From NCBI GenBank assembly GCA_963810775.1, contig CAWEOT010000025.1:186001-250000 (forward strand): DNA of 64,000 nt. Reading direction: 5' to 3'. Made by a program: the position numbers and the translations under genes. This DNA comes from DATBVX01 sp963810775 (GTDB lineage Bacteria > Pseudomonadota > Gammaproteobacteria > Steroidobacterales > Steroidobacteraceae). Of the stretch, positions 34,601-43,296 are shown piece by piece; positions within the stretch are counted from its first letter, which is position 1, and each line of letters begins with the position of its first letter. The notes under the pieces were generated by a model. It was not told the origin of the DNA and did not search any database. It was given only the letters and a program-made list of their open reading frames with translations.

Positions 34601-37319
34601 TACCGGAAAGGCATTGCTCGAATACGAAGCGAGCCTCGCCCGTCCCTCCACCGTAACCCTCAGCTCCGAGCCGCAACGGCTGCCCATCAGGAAGGCCGCG
34701 CCTGCGATCCGCGTACACAACGCACGCGAGCACAACCTGCAGATTGCTGATGTCGAGATTCCGCGTGACCGCTTCACGGTCATTACGGGTGTCTCCGGCT
34801 CCGGCAAGTCGACGCTCGCCTTCGATATTCTCTTTGCCGAGGGCCAGCGCCGATACCTCGAGTCTCTGAACGCTTACGCACGGCAGTTCGTACAGCCGGC
34901 AGCGCGGCCAGACTGCGATGCTATCTTCGGCATTCCACCGACGGTCGCGATTGAGCAGCGCACCAGTCGCGGCGGCCGCAAGAGCACGGTGGCGACCTTG
35001 ACGGAGATCTATCACTTCCTGCGCCTGCTCTACGTCAAGCTCGGCACGCAGCACTGCCCGAAGTGCAACATCCCGATCGAACCGCAAAGTGCTGATTCGA
35101 TCGTCGCGAGGCTTCTGCGCGAGGAGCGCGGCAGGACGGTCACGCTCCTTGCGCCGCTGGTGGTGGCGCGCAAGGGTTACTACACCGACCTCGCGAAGTG
35201 GGCTGCCGCCAAAGGCTTCGGACACCTGCGTGTCGATGGACAGCTGCTGCCGACGGCAAAGTGGCCGAGATTGAGCCGCTTCAAGGAGCACACGCTCGAA
35301 CTGCCTATCGCGACATTGCGCGTGAGCGCCGCCGAAGAAGCGCGGCTGCGAAGCGCCGTGGACCAGGCACTGGAGCACGGCAAGGGAATACTGCACCTGT
35401 TGCGCGAACCAGCGATCGCCAAACAGCGCAGCACCGAGCAAGCCCCGGTCTCGGTCCTTTCGACACGCCGCAATTGCTCCTCCTGTGGAACGAGCTTCGC
35501 AGATCTCGATCCGCGGCTCTTCTCCTTCAACTCGCGCCACGGCTGGTGCGAGGGTTGCTTCGGCACAGGATTGAAGTTCTACGGATTCGACGAGGAGCAG
35601 TCGGGTGAAGAGATCTGGTGGAACGACTGGTGGGAAGGCGCGGCGCCCGCTTGTCCCGATTGCCAGGGTCAACGGCTGAATCCGATCGCGCTCAACGTGC
35701 GATTCCGCGGCCGTTCGATCGCCCAGCTCACCGCTCTACCCGTGTCCGGGCTGCAATCCGTGGTGCGAAAGCTCGGCCTGCGCGGCCGTGAAGTGGACAT
35801 TGCGCGCGATGTGCTGGCGGAACTCGAGTCGCGTTTGCGGTTCCTCGACGATGTCGGACTGGGGTATCTGTCACTCGATCGCTCGGCCCCCACTCTCTCG
35901 GGCGGTGAAGCGCAACGTATCCGGCTCGCCGCGCAATTGGGTTCGAACCTCCAAGGTGTGTGCTACGTGCTCGATGAGCCGACGATTGGGCTGCACCCAC
36001 GTGACAATCGAGTGCTGCTCGCGACGCTCGACAAGTTGCGCGCCAATGGAAATACGCTGGTCGTGGTCGAGCACGACGAAGACACCATCCGCCATGCGGA
36101 TCACGTCATCGATCTGGGCCCCGGCGCTGGCGCTTTGGGCGGGCGCGTCGTGGGCCAGGGTAGCGCGCGCGAGCTCGCCCGCAATCCGCAGTCGGTAACG
36201 GGCCGCTTCCTCGCCCAGCCGCTGGCGCATCCGCTGGTTCCAAAGCGCGCCGTGCGCACTTCGGATCCCGTGCTCGTGATCGAGAACGCCACGTTGCACA
36301 ACTTGAAAGAAGTCGAGGCCCAGGTGCCGCTCGGACGCATGATCGCGGTCACCGGCGTCTCGGGATCAGGCAAATCCACCCTCGCGCGTGATGTCCTGCA
36401 CGACAATCTCAAGCGATTGCTCGGCGCGCCGCACGACAATGGCAAGGACCGTAACGGTTTCGTGGGTTGTCGCGCCATGCGTGGCTGGCGCGACATTGGC
36501 CGTGTGCTCGAGGTCGACCAGACGCCGATCGGCAAGACGCCGCGCTCGTGCCCGGCAACCTACGTCGGGTTCTGGGATGCTATCCGACGCGTGTTCGCTG
36601 AAACCTCCGAAGCACGCATCCGCGGCTACGCGCCGGGACGCTTTTCCTTCAATACCGCCGGCGGACGCTGCGAGGCCTGTGAAGGCCAGGGCATGAAGAA
36701 GATCGAGATGAGCTTCCTGCCCGACGTTCGGGTGCTATGCGATGTATGCGGTGGACGGCGCTTCAATCCGCAAACGCTTGCGGTGCGTTTCAAGGAGCGC
36801 AGCATCGGGGACATCCTGGCGATGAGCGTCGATGAAGCGGCACCCTTCTTCGCTGCGCATCCCTCGATCCATCACGCGCTGTGCCTGCTGCAGGATGTCG
36901 GTCTCGGGTACCTGACATTGGGACAGCAGAGTCCGACGCTTTCGGGCGGCGAAGCGCAGCGAATCAAGCTCGTGACCGAACTCGCGAAGGTAAGGCCGAG
37001 TTACCGGCCGGCGCGAGGGAACGGCGCCGCAAAGACACTCTATGTCCTCGATGAACCCACCGTCGGGCTGCACATGGCCGATGTCGAGAAGCTGGTGCAG
37101 GTACTGCACCGGCTCGTCGATGCAGGCAACACGGTCGTCGTCATCGAGCACAATCTCGATGTGATCGCGGAGGCCGACTGGGTGATCGATCTCGGCCCCG
37201 AGGGTGGCGACGCCGGAGGTAGAATCGTGGCGCAGGGTCCGCCTGATACGCTGCTGCGCAGCCGGCGCTCGCACACCGGGCGCGCGCTCAGGGACTTTCT
37301 CGAGTCACACACCGGTTAA
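31656..37319 (+). CDS. Tandem (double-length) UvrA-like ABC ATPase
   Basis: A 1887-residue protein, about twice the roughly 940 residues of UvrA. It contains two complete UvrA-like units. Four Walker A motifs (GVSGSGKS at about residues 60, 679, 1046 and 1568) and four ABC signatures (LSGGE-QR) are present. Zinc-type CxxC pairs occur in both units: CRNC, CADC, CEEC, CTEC, CPTC and CPDC in the first, CPKC, CSSC, CEGC, CEAC and CDVC in the second. In the first unit the region corresponding to the UvrB-binding insertion appears shortened. It is probably a DNA-damage or stress ATPase related to UvrA; dependence on UvrB is unproven. The symbol uvrA is withheld because the canonical repair gene is expected elsewhere. 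Start is the ATG at 31656; the ribosome-binding site is weak. Confidence 0.92.
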   Translation: MACTAPVRAADGDPARYDTGDTRVASAPSVDAIEIHGARQNNLKNLTLSIPLNELIVVTGVSGSGKSSLVFDTLYAEGQRRYVQTFSPYARQFLDRMDKPQVDRIEGILPAIAIDQTNPVRTSRSTVGTMTELNDHLKLLFARAAQLFCRNCGNAVRRDTPDNIYAAILERAAGAGDPRVLITFPVTVPKNFTESEVKSLLEKQGYTRIHARKGATLEVIQDRLRLGGAERARVLDAIEAALRVGRGRLCVYIAEAATAGETPFGDAWRFSSELHCADCDINYQNPAPHIFSFNSPLGACEECRGFGRTIGIDYGLVIPDESKSLKGGAIRPWQTPSYEECQDDLLKFARKRGIPIERPWRELTDEQRRWVIDGEGPWNKKVWYGAKRFFAWLESRSYKMHIRVLLSKYRAYTPCTECNGARLRPEALLWRLGSAADSQAVRTAAQRFRPEGVKWTPAAFAALPGLTLHDVMLLSIDRCRDFFARLQLPAPLDEATDLLLDGIRTRLGFLCDVGLGYLTLDRQSRTLSGGEVQRINLTTALGTSLVNTLFVLDEPSIGLHPRDMGRVIEVMRRLRDAGNSLVVVEHDPQVILAADRILDLGPGPGEHGGEIVYFGPAAEIASAPHSLTAAYLTGRKHAVEERHFRAVTSRTPALRLTGAAEHNLKSIDVSFPLQRLVCVTGVSGSGKSTLVHDVLYAALRKAHGKPTEVPGEFATLCGHEQVGDIVLVDQSPIGRTTRSNPASYVGAFDPIRALFAREPLAKQRRYAAGTFSFNSGTGRCPTCSGNGFEHVEMQFLSDVYLRCPDCDGRRYRDETLEVTITGADGRALDISAVLALTVSEAIGFFAQCDAVLARLQPLREVGLEYLRLGQPVPTLSGGEAQRLKLAGHLAEAATRKRDSQTGKLLLFDEPTTGLHFDDIAKLLRAFRTLVAAGHSLIVIEHNLDVIRAADWIIDLGPEGGDAGGELVCIGSPDEVKRCATSHTGKALLEYEASLARPSTVTLSSEPQRLPIRKAAPAIRVHNAREHNLQIADVEIPRDRFTVITGVSGSGKSTLAFDILFAEGQRRYLESLNAYARQFVQPAARPDCDAIFGIPPTVAIEQRTSRGGRKSTVATLTEIYHFLRLLYVKLGTQHCPKCNIPIEPQSADSIVARLLREERGRTVTLLAPLVVARKGYYTDLAKWAAAKGFGHLRVDGQLLPTAKWPRLSRFKEHTLELPIATLRVSAAEEARLRSAVDQALEHGKGILHLLREPAIAKQRSTEQAPVSVLSTRRNCSSCGTSFADLDPRLFSFNSRHGWCEGCFGTGLKFYGFDEEQSGEEIWWNDWWEGAAPACPDCQGQRLNPIALNVRFRGRSIAQLTALPVSGLQSVVRKLGLRGREVDIARDVLAELESRLRFLDDVGLGYLSLDRSAPTLSGGEAQRIRLAAQLGSNLQGVCYVLDEPTIGLHPRDNRVLLATLDKLRANGNTLVVVEHDEDTIRHADHVIDLGPGAGALGGRVVGQGSARELARNPQSVTGRFLAQPLAHPLVPKRAVRTSDPVLVIENATLHNLKEVEAQVPLGRMIAVTGVSGSGKSTLARDVLHDNLKRLLGAPHDNGKDRNGFVGCRAMRGWRDIGRVLEVDQTPIGKTPRSCPATYVGFWDAIRRVFAETSEARIRGYAPGRFSFNTAGGRCEACEGQGMKKIEMSFLPDVRVLCDVCGGRRFNPQTLAVRFKERSIGDILAMSVDEAAPFFAAHPSIHHALCLLQDVGLGYLTLGQQSPTLSGGEAQRIKLVTELAKVRPSYRPARGNGAAKTLYVLDEPTVGLHMADVEKLVQVLHRLVDAGNTVVVIEHNLDVIAEADWVIDLGPEGGDAGGRIVAQGPPDTLLRSRRSHTGRALRDFLESHTG

Positions 37320-37330
37320 GGAGAACGAGC

Positions 37331-38221
37331 GTGAGCGGTATCGAACGCGTCATCGAAGGGCGACCCCGCGATCTCGGCGGATTCGACGTGCGTCGCATGC
37401 TGCCCGCAGCCGGACGCCAGATGGTGGGCCCGTTCATCTTCTTCGATCACCTCGGCCCGGCAGAATTTGCGCCCGGACGCGGCATCGATGTTCGCCCGCA
37501 TCCTCACATCGGCCTTGCGACGGTGACTTATCTTTTTGAAGGCGAGCTCGTACACCGTGACAGCCTCGAGTTCGTTCAGCCGATCCGCCCCGGCGACGTC
37601 AACTGGATGACCGCCGGCCGCGGCATCGTGCATTCGGAACGCACGGGCAATGAACTGCGCCGGAGCGGTTCGCGAATCCATGGCATACAGACTTGGGTTG
37701 CATTGCCGAGGTCAGCTGAAGAAGCCGAGCCTGCTTTCTTTCACCATCCGGCCGCGACACTGCCCGAGGTCCGGGGGCCGGGCGTCGTCGCGCGCGTGAT
37801 TGCCGGTACGGCGCTGGAGCAACGCTCACCCGTCGAGGTTTTCTCCCCGACGTTGTACGTCGACCTGCAACTATCCGATGCAGCGAGCTTTGAAGTTCCG
37901 CTGGAACACCAGGACCGCGCCATCTACGTCGCGGCGGGCCGCATTGCTCTCGATGACGCGCAATTCGCGCCAGGGAGCATGGTTGTCCTGGAGCCCGGCG
38001 CAGCCGCAAAGATCCGCGCGCTGCAGGAATCGCGATTGCTATTGCTCGGCGGCGCACCGCTCGAGGGCCGCCGCTACATCTGGTGGAATCTCGTGTCGAG
38101 CAGCCGCGAGCGCATCGAGCAGGCCAAGAGCGACTGGTTGCAGCAGCGCTTCGCCAAAGTCCCGGGGGAAACGGAGTTCATTCCGCTGCCGAGCAAGGAA
38201 ACGCACCCGCCGCCGCTTTAG
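37331..38221 (+). CDS. Pirin-family cupin protein
   Basis: A 296-residue pirin. N-terminal cupin motifs DHLGPAEF, VRPHPHIGLATVTYLFEGELVHRDS and WMTAGRGIVHSER supply the iron-binding histidines and glutamate; the C-terminal cupin follows. Bacterial pirins have quercetinase activity in some cases or act as regulators; the role here is unassigned. Start GTG with AAGGAG eight bases upstream. It begins 12 bases after the tandem UvrA stop and is likely cotranscribed. Confidence 0.92.
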   Translation: MSGIERVIEGRPRDLGGFDVRRMLPAAGRQMVGPFIFFDHLGPAEFAPGRGIDVRPHPHIGLATVTYLFEGELVHRDSLEFVQPIRPGDVNWMTAGRGIVHSERTGNELRRSGSRIHGIQTWVALPRSAEEAEPAFFHHPAATLPEVRGPGVVARVIAGTALEQRSPVEVFSPTLYVDLQLSDAASFEVPLEHQDRAIYVAAGRIALDDAQFAPGSMVVLEPGAAAKIRALQESRLLLLGGAPLEGRRYIWWNLVSSSRERIEQAKSDWLQQRFAKVPGETEFIPLPSKETHPPPL

Positions 38222-38228
38222 CGGCGGC
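38209..38228. terminator. GC-rich hairpin between convergent genes
   Basis: GCCGCCGC (38209-38216) pairs exactly with GCGGCGGC (38221-38228) around a TTTA loop. It overlaps the pirin stop codon and lies in the convergent gap before the gene at 38234. No T-run follows on either strand, so it is only a terminator-like structure, though strong and symmetric enough to serve both genes. Confidence 0.5.
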
Positions 38229-38233
38229 CAGGT

Positions 38234-38536
38234 TCAGGCGCGGCCGACGTTGGAATCGGATGGCGAGTGGTAGTACTCGCTCTCTTCCGCGAACTGCGCC
38301 GCGAGGCGCCGCAGCTCGCTCAGGCGCCCTTCCGCCGTGCTGATCGGCTGGCACTCGTCGCAGCGAGGATTGCCACAGGGCTGGCGTGCATACAGCCAGT
38401 ACTGAATGGCTCCGGCGAGCAGCCCGTCCGCGATATCCCAAAGGTCGGCGTTGTCGTGCTTTTCGGCGAGCTTGTTACCGAGCTCCACCGTCTTGCCAAA
38501 AGCATCGTCGAAGAATTGTTCTGTAATGGAATCCAT
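38234..38536 (-). CDS. Hypothetical small protein with C-terminal SEYYHSPSDSNVGRA motif
   Basis: A 100-residue protein of unknown function. Residues 1-50 are mostly helical (MDSITEQFFDDAFGKTVELG); a CGNPRCDECQPIS segment has three closely spaced cysteines that could bind a metal. The end, SEYYHSPSDSNVGRA, looks strongly constrained. The start at 38536 is preferred to 38569 because the longer version adds a Pro-rich stretch without homology. Confidence 0.6.
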   Translation of the reverse strand: MDSITEQFFDDAFGKTVELGNKLAEKHDNADLWDIADGLLAGAIQYWLYARQPCGNPRCDECQPISTAEGRLSELRRLAAQFAEESEYYHSPSDSNVGRA

Positions 38537-38592
38537 TAGGGTCGCCGGAAGTGCGGGTCGGGGCACCATTCTACGGCAATCGCGCGCCTACC

Positions 38593-40260
38593 CTACAAGC
38601 CGTATGCGACGACCGGTGTACGACTGAACCGCCGCCGCAAGACAGCAAACAGCGTGAGCAGCAGGCCGATTTCCGTGGCGCCGCCGCCACCACTGCCGCC
38701 GCCGGTCGTGGTGGTCGGCACTGCTGCCGCCGGATTGACAATAAGCGAGATCACGCGCAGGTCGTTCGTGGCATTGACATCGTTGGGCGTGCTCACGCTC
38801 ACCGTGCCGGAGAACGTGCCGGGGCTGGAGGAGCGCAGCATCACATTCACGCGTCGCGATCCACCCGCCTCCATCGTCCCGAGCTCACACGCAACGCCTC
38901 CTGCGCCGGTCGCACAGCTCCCGCCGGGAACGGTGGCTGAATCGACAGCGACCGGCGCTTGCAGCGATATGGAAACCAGGACTTCATTCATCTGAGCCGA
39001 GCCGATTGCATTCACCTGGATTGGCAGGCTCACGGCGGCTCCGGCCGTGCCCTCGATCGTGGTTGGCGTGTTTTCGATCGACGCGTCAACGACAGGCACG
39101 CGAGTGATACAGCTTGCACCCGTCACGCTCGGACGCATCCGTTCCAGACTGCATTGGGAGAAGGTGTTGCTACCGTTGATCTGCGCCGCCATCAGAAACG
39201 TGGACGGTGTGCTTTGACACGGCGAGCCGGCCTCGGCATCGTGAGATGCGCCGAAATTGTGGCCGATTTCGTGCGCAGCGATGAGCGCGCTCATGGTGAG
39301 ATCGTACTGGCCCTCGCTGACGCCAACGCCATGCGAGACATCGCAGACCGTGCCGATATATGCGATGCCCGCCATGTTGCCCGCAATGTCGCGACCGGTG
39401 ACGAGATGTACCAGCCCAGGGGTACGCAATGCGGGCGTATCGGCGCGATAGCGGCCGACCTGCTCCAGCAGGTCCGCGCCGCTGTCGCTGCTAAAGGGCT
39501 CTGCCGGCGTCGTAAAGATCTTGACCTGTGCTACGTGGATGCTGACGCCGAGCTGCCCGCTGAAAATGCCGTCGACGACATTCATGCGCGCCAGCAATTC
39601 GGCCTCGGTGTTCTGAGGATGGGTGCTGAAGAATTCGTAGTCGCCGATGACGGCAATGTCGAGCTGCGCGCCGGCGCCACTGGATGTGATCTGCGTGTCT
39701 TGCAGCTCACCCACGAGGGACTGGTACGCTGAAAGCGCAACCGTTTTTTCGGCGGGCGCATTCACACCACATGACATGGGGCTCGTGTCCGAATCGGTAT
39801 CGGATAGCCGGTAGATCACGGGCGCCGAACCGCCGACCGCGAGCCGGTCGACTGCAAAGCGATTGACGATGCGAGCCGGCGCGATGCTGTACAGATCGCG
39901 CCCATCCCAGATCGCGCCATGCAGCTCCTCGCCGATCCGCGTGATCCGCACCCACGAGCCTGTGAGGCCCTGCACGGTCCCACGCAGCAGCTGAAAGCTC
40001 GCGGCGGAATCCTGCTGCTGAGCTGCAGTCACGCCGCCCAGGCGCGCATTGGGCTCGAGGTCAAGATCGAATTGGCGCCCGTATGCCTGAAATGACAAGC
40101 GCCCCGTCGCTGTGAGGGCGCGGATCGATGGACGCGCGGCGGAGCTGGATTGAAGGTTCAGGGACTCGGCGTAGCGGATGCGGAGATCGCCGGCGCCGGC
40201 TTGCGGACCCGAGGCCAGCAGTGACACCAATGCAATCAAGGAAACCCAATGAAAGCGCAT
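38593..40260 (-). CDS. Secreted reprolysin-like zinc metalloprotease with probable GlyGly-CTERM
   Basis: A 555-residue secreted protein. The signal peptide (residues 1-23, ending ASGPQAGA) leads into a propeptide-like region. The metzincin motif AHEIGHNFGASHD (about residues 330-341) and a downstream Met-turn (TFLMAAQI) identify a reprolysin/adamalysin-type protease. A beta-rich domain (residues about 390-510) precedes a C-terminal anchor. That anchor is GGGSGGGGATEIG, a hydrophobic helix and RRRFSRT, the layout of GlyGly-CTERM rhombosortase substrates. It is probably exported and anchored or processed at the cell surface. Confidence 0.88.
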   Translation of the reverse strand: MRFHWVSLIALVSLLASGPQAGAGDLRIRYAESLNLQSSSAARPSIRALTATGRLSFQAYGRQFDLDLEPNARLGGVTAAQQQDSAASFQLLRGTVQGLTGSWVRITRIGEELHGAIWDGRDLYSIAPARIVNRFAVDRLAVGGSAPVIYRLSDTDSDTSPMSCGVNAPAEKTVALSAYQSLVGELQDTQITSSGAGAQLDIAVIGDYEFFSTHPQNTEAELLARMNVVDGIFSGQLGVSIHVAQVKIFTTPAEPFSSDSGADLLEQVGRYRADTPALRTPGLVHLVTGRDIAGNMAGIAYIGTVCDVSHGVGVSEGQYDLTMSALIAAHEIGHNFGASHDAEAGSPCQSTPSTFLMAAQINGSNTFSQCSLERMRPSVTGASCITRVPVVDASIENTPTTIEGTAGAAVSLPIQVNAIGSAQMNEVLVSISLQAPVAVDSATVPGGSCATGAGGVACELGTMEAGGSRRVNVMLRSSSPGTFSGTVSVSTPNDVNATNDLRVISLIVNPAAAVPTTTTGGGSGGGGATEIGLLLTLFAVLRRRFSRTPVVAYGL

Positions 40261-40514
40261 CGGTTACCCGGCCGGTATATCCGGCAGCTCTTGTTGTTCG
40301 TCGGACCCCGGTTCTTCTAGCTATCTTCTGTCTGCGGGCGACCTTTATCGCAGCAGCAGGCATTCCGCCCGGCTATCGCAACAAATCGCCGCTCCCCTCG
40401 CCACCCGAATCCGGGATATGGTGAAACCCATCACGACTCGACCAGCTGATTTTGATGGCGGCGTGCAGATTTCAGCAGTTCGAAACGGGCTTGTTACATA
40501 TCGCGGAGTTCTCG

Positions 40515-41594
40515 ATGTCTCGCACCGCTCGACGCATCCTGGCAGGCCTCGCATTGCTGGTGATCATTCTCGGAGTGGGGACGCTTTTTTTGTTGAACCG
40601 CGTCGGTGCTTTCGTCCACGTCACACCGCATTTCGCCGGAACCTGCGAGCCGCTGCCTCTGGCAGCGAGCGCCAAAGATATCCGCATCGATCGCGATCTC
40701 GGAATTGCCTATCTCTCGGCCCTCGACCGGCGGTCGGTGAGGCAAGGCCGCGGGGACGTCACGGGTACGATTCTTCGCGTCGACCTCAATTCGAGTCCGC
40801 TGCGCGCTGTCGCGGCGCTAGTCGATGCGCCGACCGATTTTCGTCCCGGCGGAATGAGCCTTTACAGCTTGCCGGGTGGCGCTCAGCGACTCTTCGTCCT
40901 GAGTGATCCGGTGCAGGCACCGCATGCCGTTGAAATCTTCACGCGTAATGCAGAAGGGCAGTTCGTGCACGCTGAAACCCTGCATAACCCGCTGCTTTTC
41001 AGCCCGCACGCGATCGTGGCGGTTGGCGAACACCAGTTCTACGTCGCCAATGATTCGGGAGCGCGCAGCGGCTTCGAGCGCCTGACGGAAATCGCGTTCG
41101 GTCGTCCCCTGTCGACGGTCACATATTTCGACGGTGCGACCATGCGCGTCGTAGACGATGCGGTCGCTCTTGCGACAGGTATCGCGGCAAGCGCGGATGG
41201 CGGCCGCATTTACGTGAGCCAGGCGGGCGATCGTAGCGTGCGCGTCTACTCTCGCGACTCGGCGACTGGTGATCTCACTCCCATCGAGGACGTGAAGGTC
41301 TACAGCACGCCTGAAAACCTGGATGTCGCAGAGGATGGCGGCATCTGGGTAGCCGCGTACCCGGACCTGCTGGCGGTATTGAAACATCTGCACGATGCGC
41401 TCGTTCGTGCGCCGACCCAGGTCCTGCGCATCGCGGCGGATCCCCAGGCGCCGCGGCGGTTGGGCGAGGTGTATCTCAACGCTGGCGAGGAGATCTCGGC
41501 CGGCAGCGTGGCTGCCGTGACAAACGATGGATTCCTGCTTGGGGCCCCGGCCGATCCGTGGATCCTCTCCTGTCGGCTCTCTCAACAGCAGTAA
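40515..41594 (+). CDS. Membrane-anchored beta-propeller (SMP-30/paraoxonase-like) protein
   Basis: A 359-residue protein. One N-terminal transmembrane helix (residues 9-29, ILAGLALLVIILGVGTLFLL) is followed by a six-bladed-propeller-like domain. Signs are ENLDVAEDGGIWVAAYPD, GIAASADGGRIYVSQAGDRSV and SPHAIVAVGEHQFYVAND, as in arylesterase/paraoxonase relatives. A Ca-dependent esterase or lactonase activity is possible but not shown. The start at 40515 has GGAG eight bases upstream. The preceding 254 bases hold no convincing gene. Confidence 0.75.
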   Translation: MSRTARRILAGLALLVIILGVGTLFLLNRVGAFVHVTPHFAGTCEPLPLAASAKDIRIDRDLGIAYLSALDRRSVRQGRGDVTGTILRVDLNSSPLRAVAALVDAPTDFRPGGMSLYSLPGGAQRLFVLSDPVQAPHAVEIFTRNAEGQFVHAETLHNPLLFSPHAIVAVGEHQFYVANDSGARSGFERLTEIAFGRPLSTVTYFDGATMRVVDDAVALATGIAASADGGRIYVSQAGDRSVRVYSRDSATGDLTPIEDVKVYSTPENLDVAEDGGIWVAAYPDLLAVLKHLHDALVRAPTQVLRIAADPQAPRRLGEVYLNAGEEISAGSVAAVTNDGFLLGAPADPWILSCRLSQQQ

Positions 41595-41737
41595 CTCTCG
41601 GGGCCAACGCCCGCTCGTTTTCGATTCCTGCTTGCGGCGTACCAGTGTTGCGCAGTCACTACATTCCCGGCTTGTTGACAGGAGCAAGCCGCGGCAGGAT
41701 GGCTGCCGAGGCTCCTTCGAAGAGCCGAGGGGGAACC

Positions 41738-42136
41738 ATGTTCGAGACAGTCAATTGGCTGGCAATCGCCGTCGCAGCTCTCGCGACGTTTGTGATTGGC
41801 GGGCCGTGGTACTCGCCGGCGCTGTTTCGCAACCGCTGGCAGCGCGAAATGGGTGTGACCGACATGAAGCCCGGTCATCCACTGCGGGTCTTCGGCTTGG
41901 CCTACCTCTTCAGCCTGATCGCCACAGCCTGTCTCGCGGCAGTTCTTGGACCGGAGGCGGACGCAGTTTCAGGACTCAAAGTGGGCGCGATTGTGGGCGC
42001 CTGTTTCGTTGCCACAAGCTTCGGGGTCAACTATCAGTTCGCAAACCGCAGCTTCGCCGTTCTGCTCATCGATGGCGGCTATCACATCGTGCAGTTCGCC
42101 GCGTTCGGGTTGGTTCTTGGCGCCTGGCCGGGATGA
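41738..42136 (+). CDS. DUF1761 membrane protein
   Basis: A 132-residue protein with four predicted membrane helices. Family stretches are FVIGGPWYSPALFRNRWQREMG and GGYHIVQFAAFGLVLGAW. Function unknown. The start at 41738 is chosen over a longer frame from 41558 because GAGGGGG lies just upstream. Confidence 0.8.
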   Translation: MFETVNWLAIAVAALATFVIGGPWYSPALFRNRWQREMGVTDMKPGHPLRVFGLAYLFSLIATACLAAVLGPEADAVSGLKVGAIVGACFVATSFGVNYQFANRSFAVLLIDGGYHIVQFAAFGLVLGAWPG

Positions 42137-42221
42137 GTCGACGCTAGTCTGATCACAAGAGGGTCGCTGCATGAAAGTGGTCGGCGTGCGCGTTGCTTGA
42201 ATACCGCGCGGAGAACTTGTA

Positions 42222-42716
42222 ATGAGAACAATAGCTTTTTCGACGGTGCTGGTTGCCATGACATTGTCTTCAGATTTGGTCGCTCAAGGGCGCGATGACA
42301 TCGTCGGAACCTGGCAACTCATCTCCGCCTCGGCCACGACAGAGGCAGGCGCTGCTGTGGCCGCTCCGTTTGGCACTGACCCTGCAGGTCTTCTCATCTA
42401 CACTTCCGAAGGGCGAATGTCAGCGATTATCAGCCACGGCGGGCGCAAGCCGCTGTCGATCGCCGACCGCGTTTCATCCCCGGCCGAGGAAAGAGCTGCG
42501 GCGTTCTCAACCTTCATCGCGTACGCCGGGCGATATACGTTGTCCGAGGGCCGGGTCATCCATCATGTGGAGCTTTCGTTGGTGCCGAACTGGGCGAACA
42601 CCGACCTGGTTCGCCTGGTTCGCTTCGAAGGTGAGCGCTTGATTCTGCGCACGCCGCCAATATCGATCGGTGGCGTCAGCGAAGTAGTGGACCTGGTCTG
42701 GGAGCGGGTCAGTTAG
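42222..42716 (+). CDS. Lipocalin-like secreted protein
   Basis: A 164-residue protein with a signal peptide (residues 1-22). The lipocalin-like domain has DIVGTWQLISASATTEAG at its start and YAGRYTLSEGRVIHHVELSLVPNW later. The ligand is unknown. It ends nine bases before the VOC gene at 42726, so the two are likely transcribed together. Confidence 0.75.
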   Translation: MRTIAFSTVLVAMTLSSDLVAQGRDDIVGTWQLISASATTEAGAAVAAPFGTDPAGLLIYTSEGRMSAIISHGGRKPLSIADRVSSPAEERAAAFSTFIAYAGRYTLSEGRVIHHVELSLVPNWANTDLVRLVRFEGERLILRTPPISIGGVSEVVDLVWERVS

Positions 42717-42725
42717 CAGGAGCAC

Positions 42726-43187
42726 ATGATTCAAGGTGCCCGCTACGTTCACACGAATCTCATCGCGCGCGACTGGCAGTCGCTGGTGAAATTCTACGAG
42801 TCCGTATTCGGGTGCGTGTTCGTGCCGCCTGAGCGCAATTTATCGGGTCCGGCGCTCGAAGCCGGAACCGGTGTCAAAGGCTCCGGGCTGCGCGGCATGC
42901 ATCTTCGCCTGCCGGGCTACGGGCTCGAGGGTCCGACGTTGGAGATCTTCGGCTATACACATCTTGAGGCAGGTCCAACTCCGGTTGTGAATCGCGCCGG
43001 ATTCCAGCACATTGCCTTCGAAGTCCCCTCCGTGCCTGACGCGCAGCAAGCTGTCCTAGCCGCTGGCGGCAGTGCCGTCGGCGAGATCGTGACACTCGCG
43101 ACCGGCGCCGGCCGACGTGTGACGTGGTGCTACGTGACCGATCCGGAGGGGAACATCATCGAGCTGCAGTCGTGGACCGAGGACTAG
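42726..43187 (+). CDS. VOC family protein (glyoxalase fold)
   Basis: A 153-residue VOC protein. ARYVHTNLIARDWQSLVKFYE begins the fold, GFQHIAFEVPSVPDAQQAVLAAGG and YVTDPEGNIIELQSW close it; the His and Glu positions expected for metal binding are present. Substrate unknown. Confidence 0.84.
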   Translation: MIQGARYVHTNLIARDWQSLVKFYESVFGCVFVPPERNLSGPALEAGTGVKGSGLRGMHLRLPGYGLEGPTLEIFGYTHLEAGPTPVVNRAGFQHIAFEVPSVPDAQQAVLAAGGSAVGEIVTLATGAGRRVTWCYVTDPEGNIIELQSWTED

Positions 43188-43296
43188 AGGAAGCAGAGCC
43201 GCATGCTGCAACTGAGACCCAACTGCGAATGTTGCGACTCGGGTACGTGCGAAAAATCCCTGCCCGCCGGCCGCCTAGTTCGGCCTTCACCTTCCC

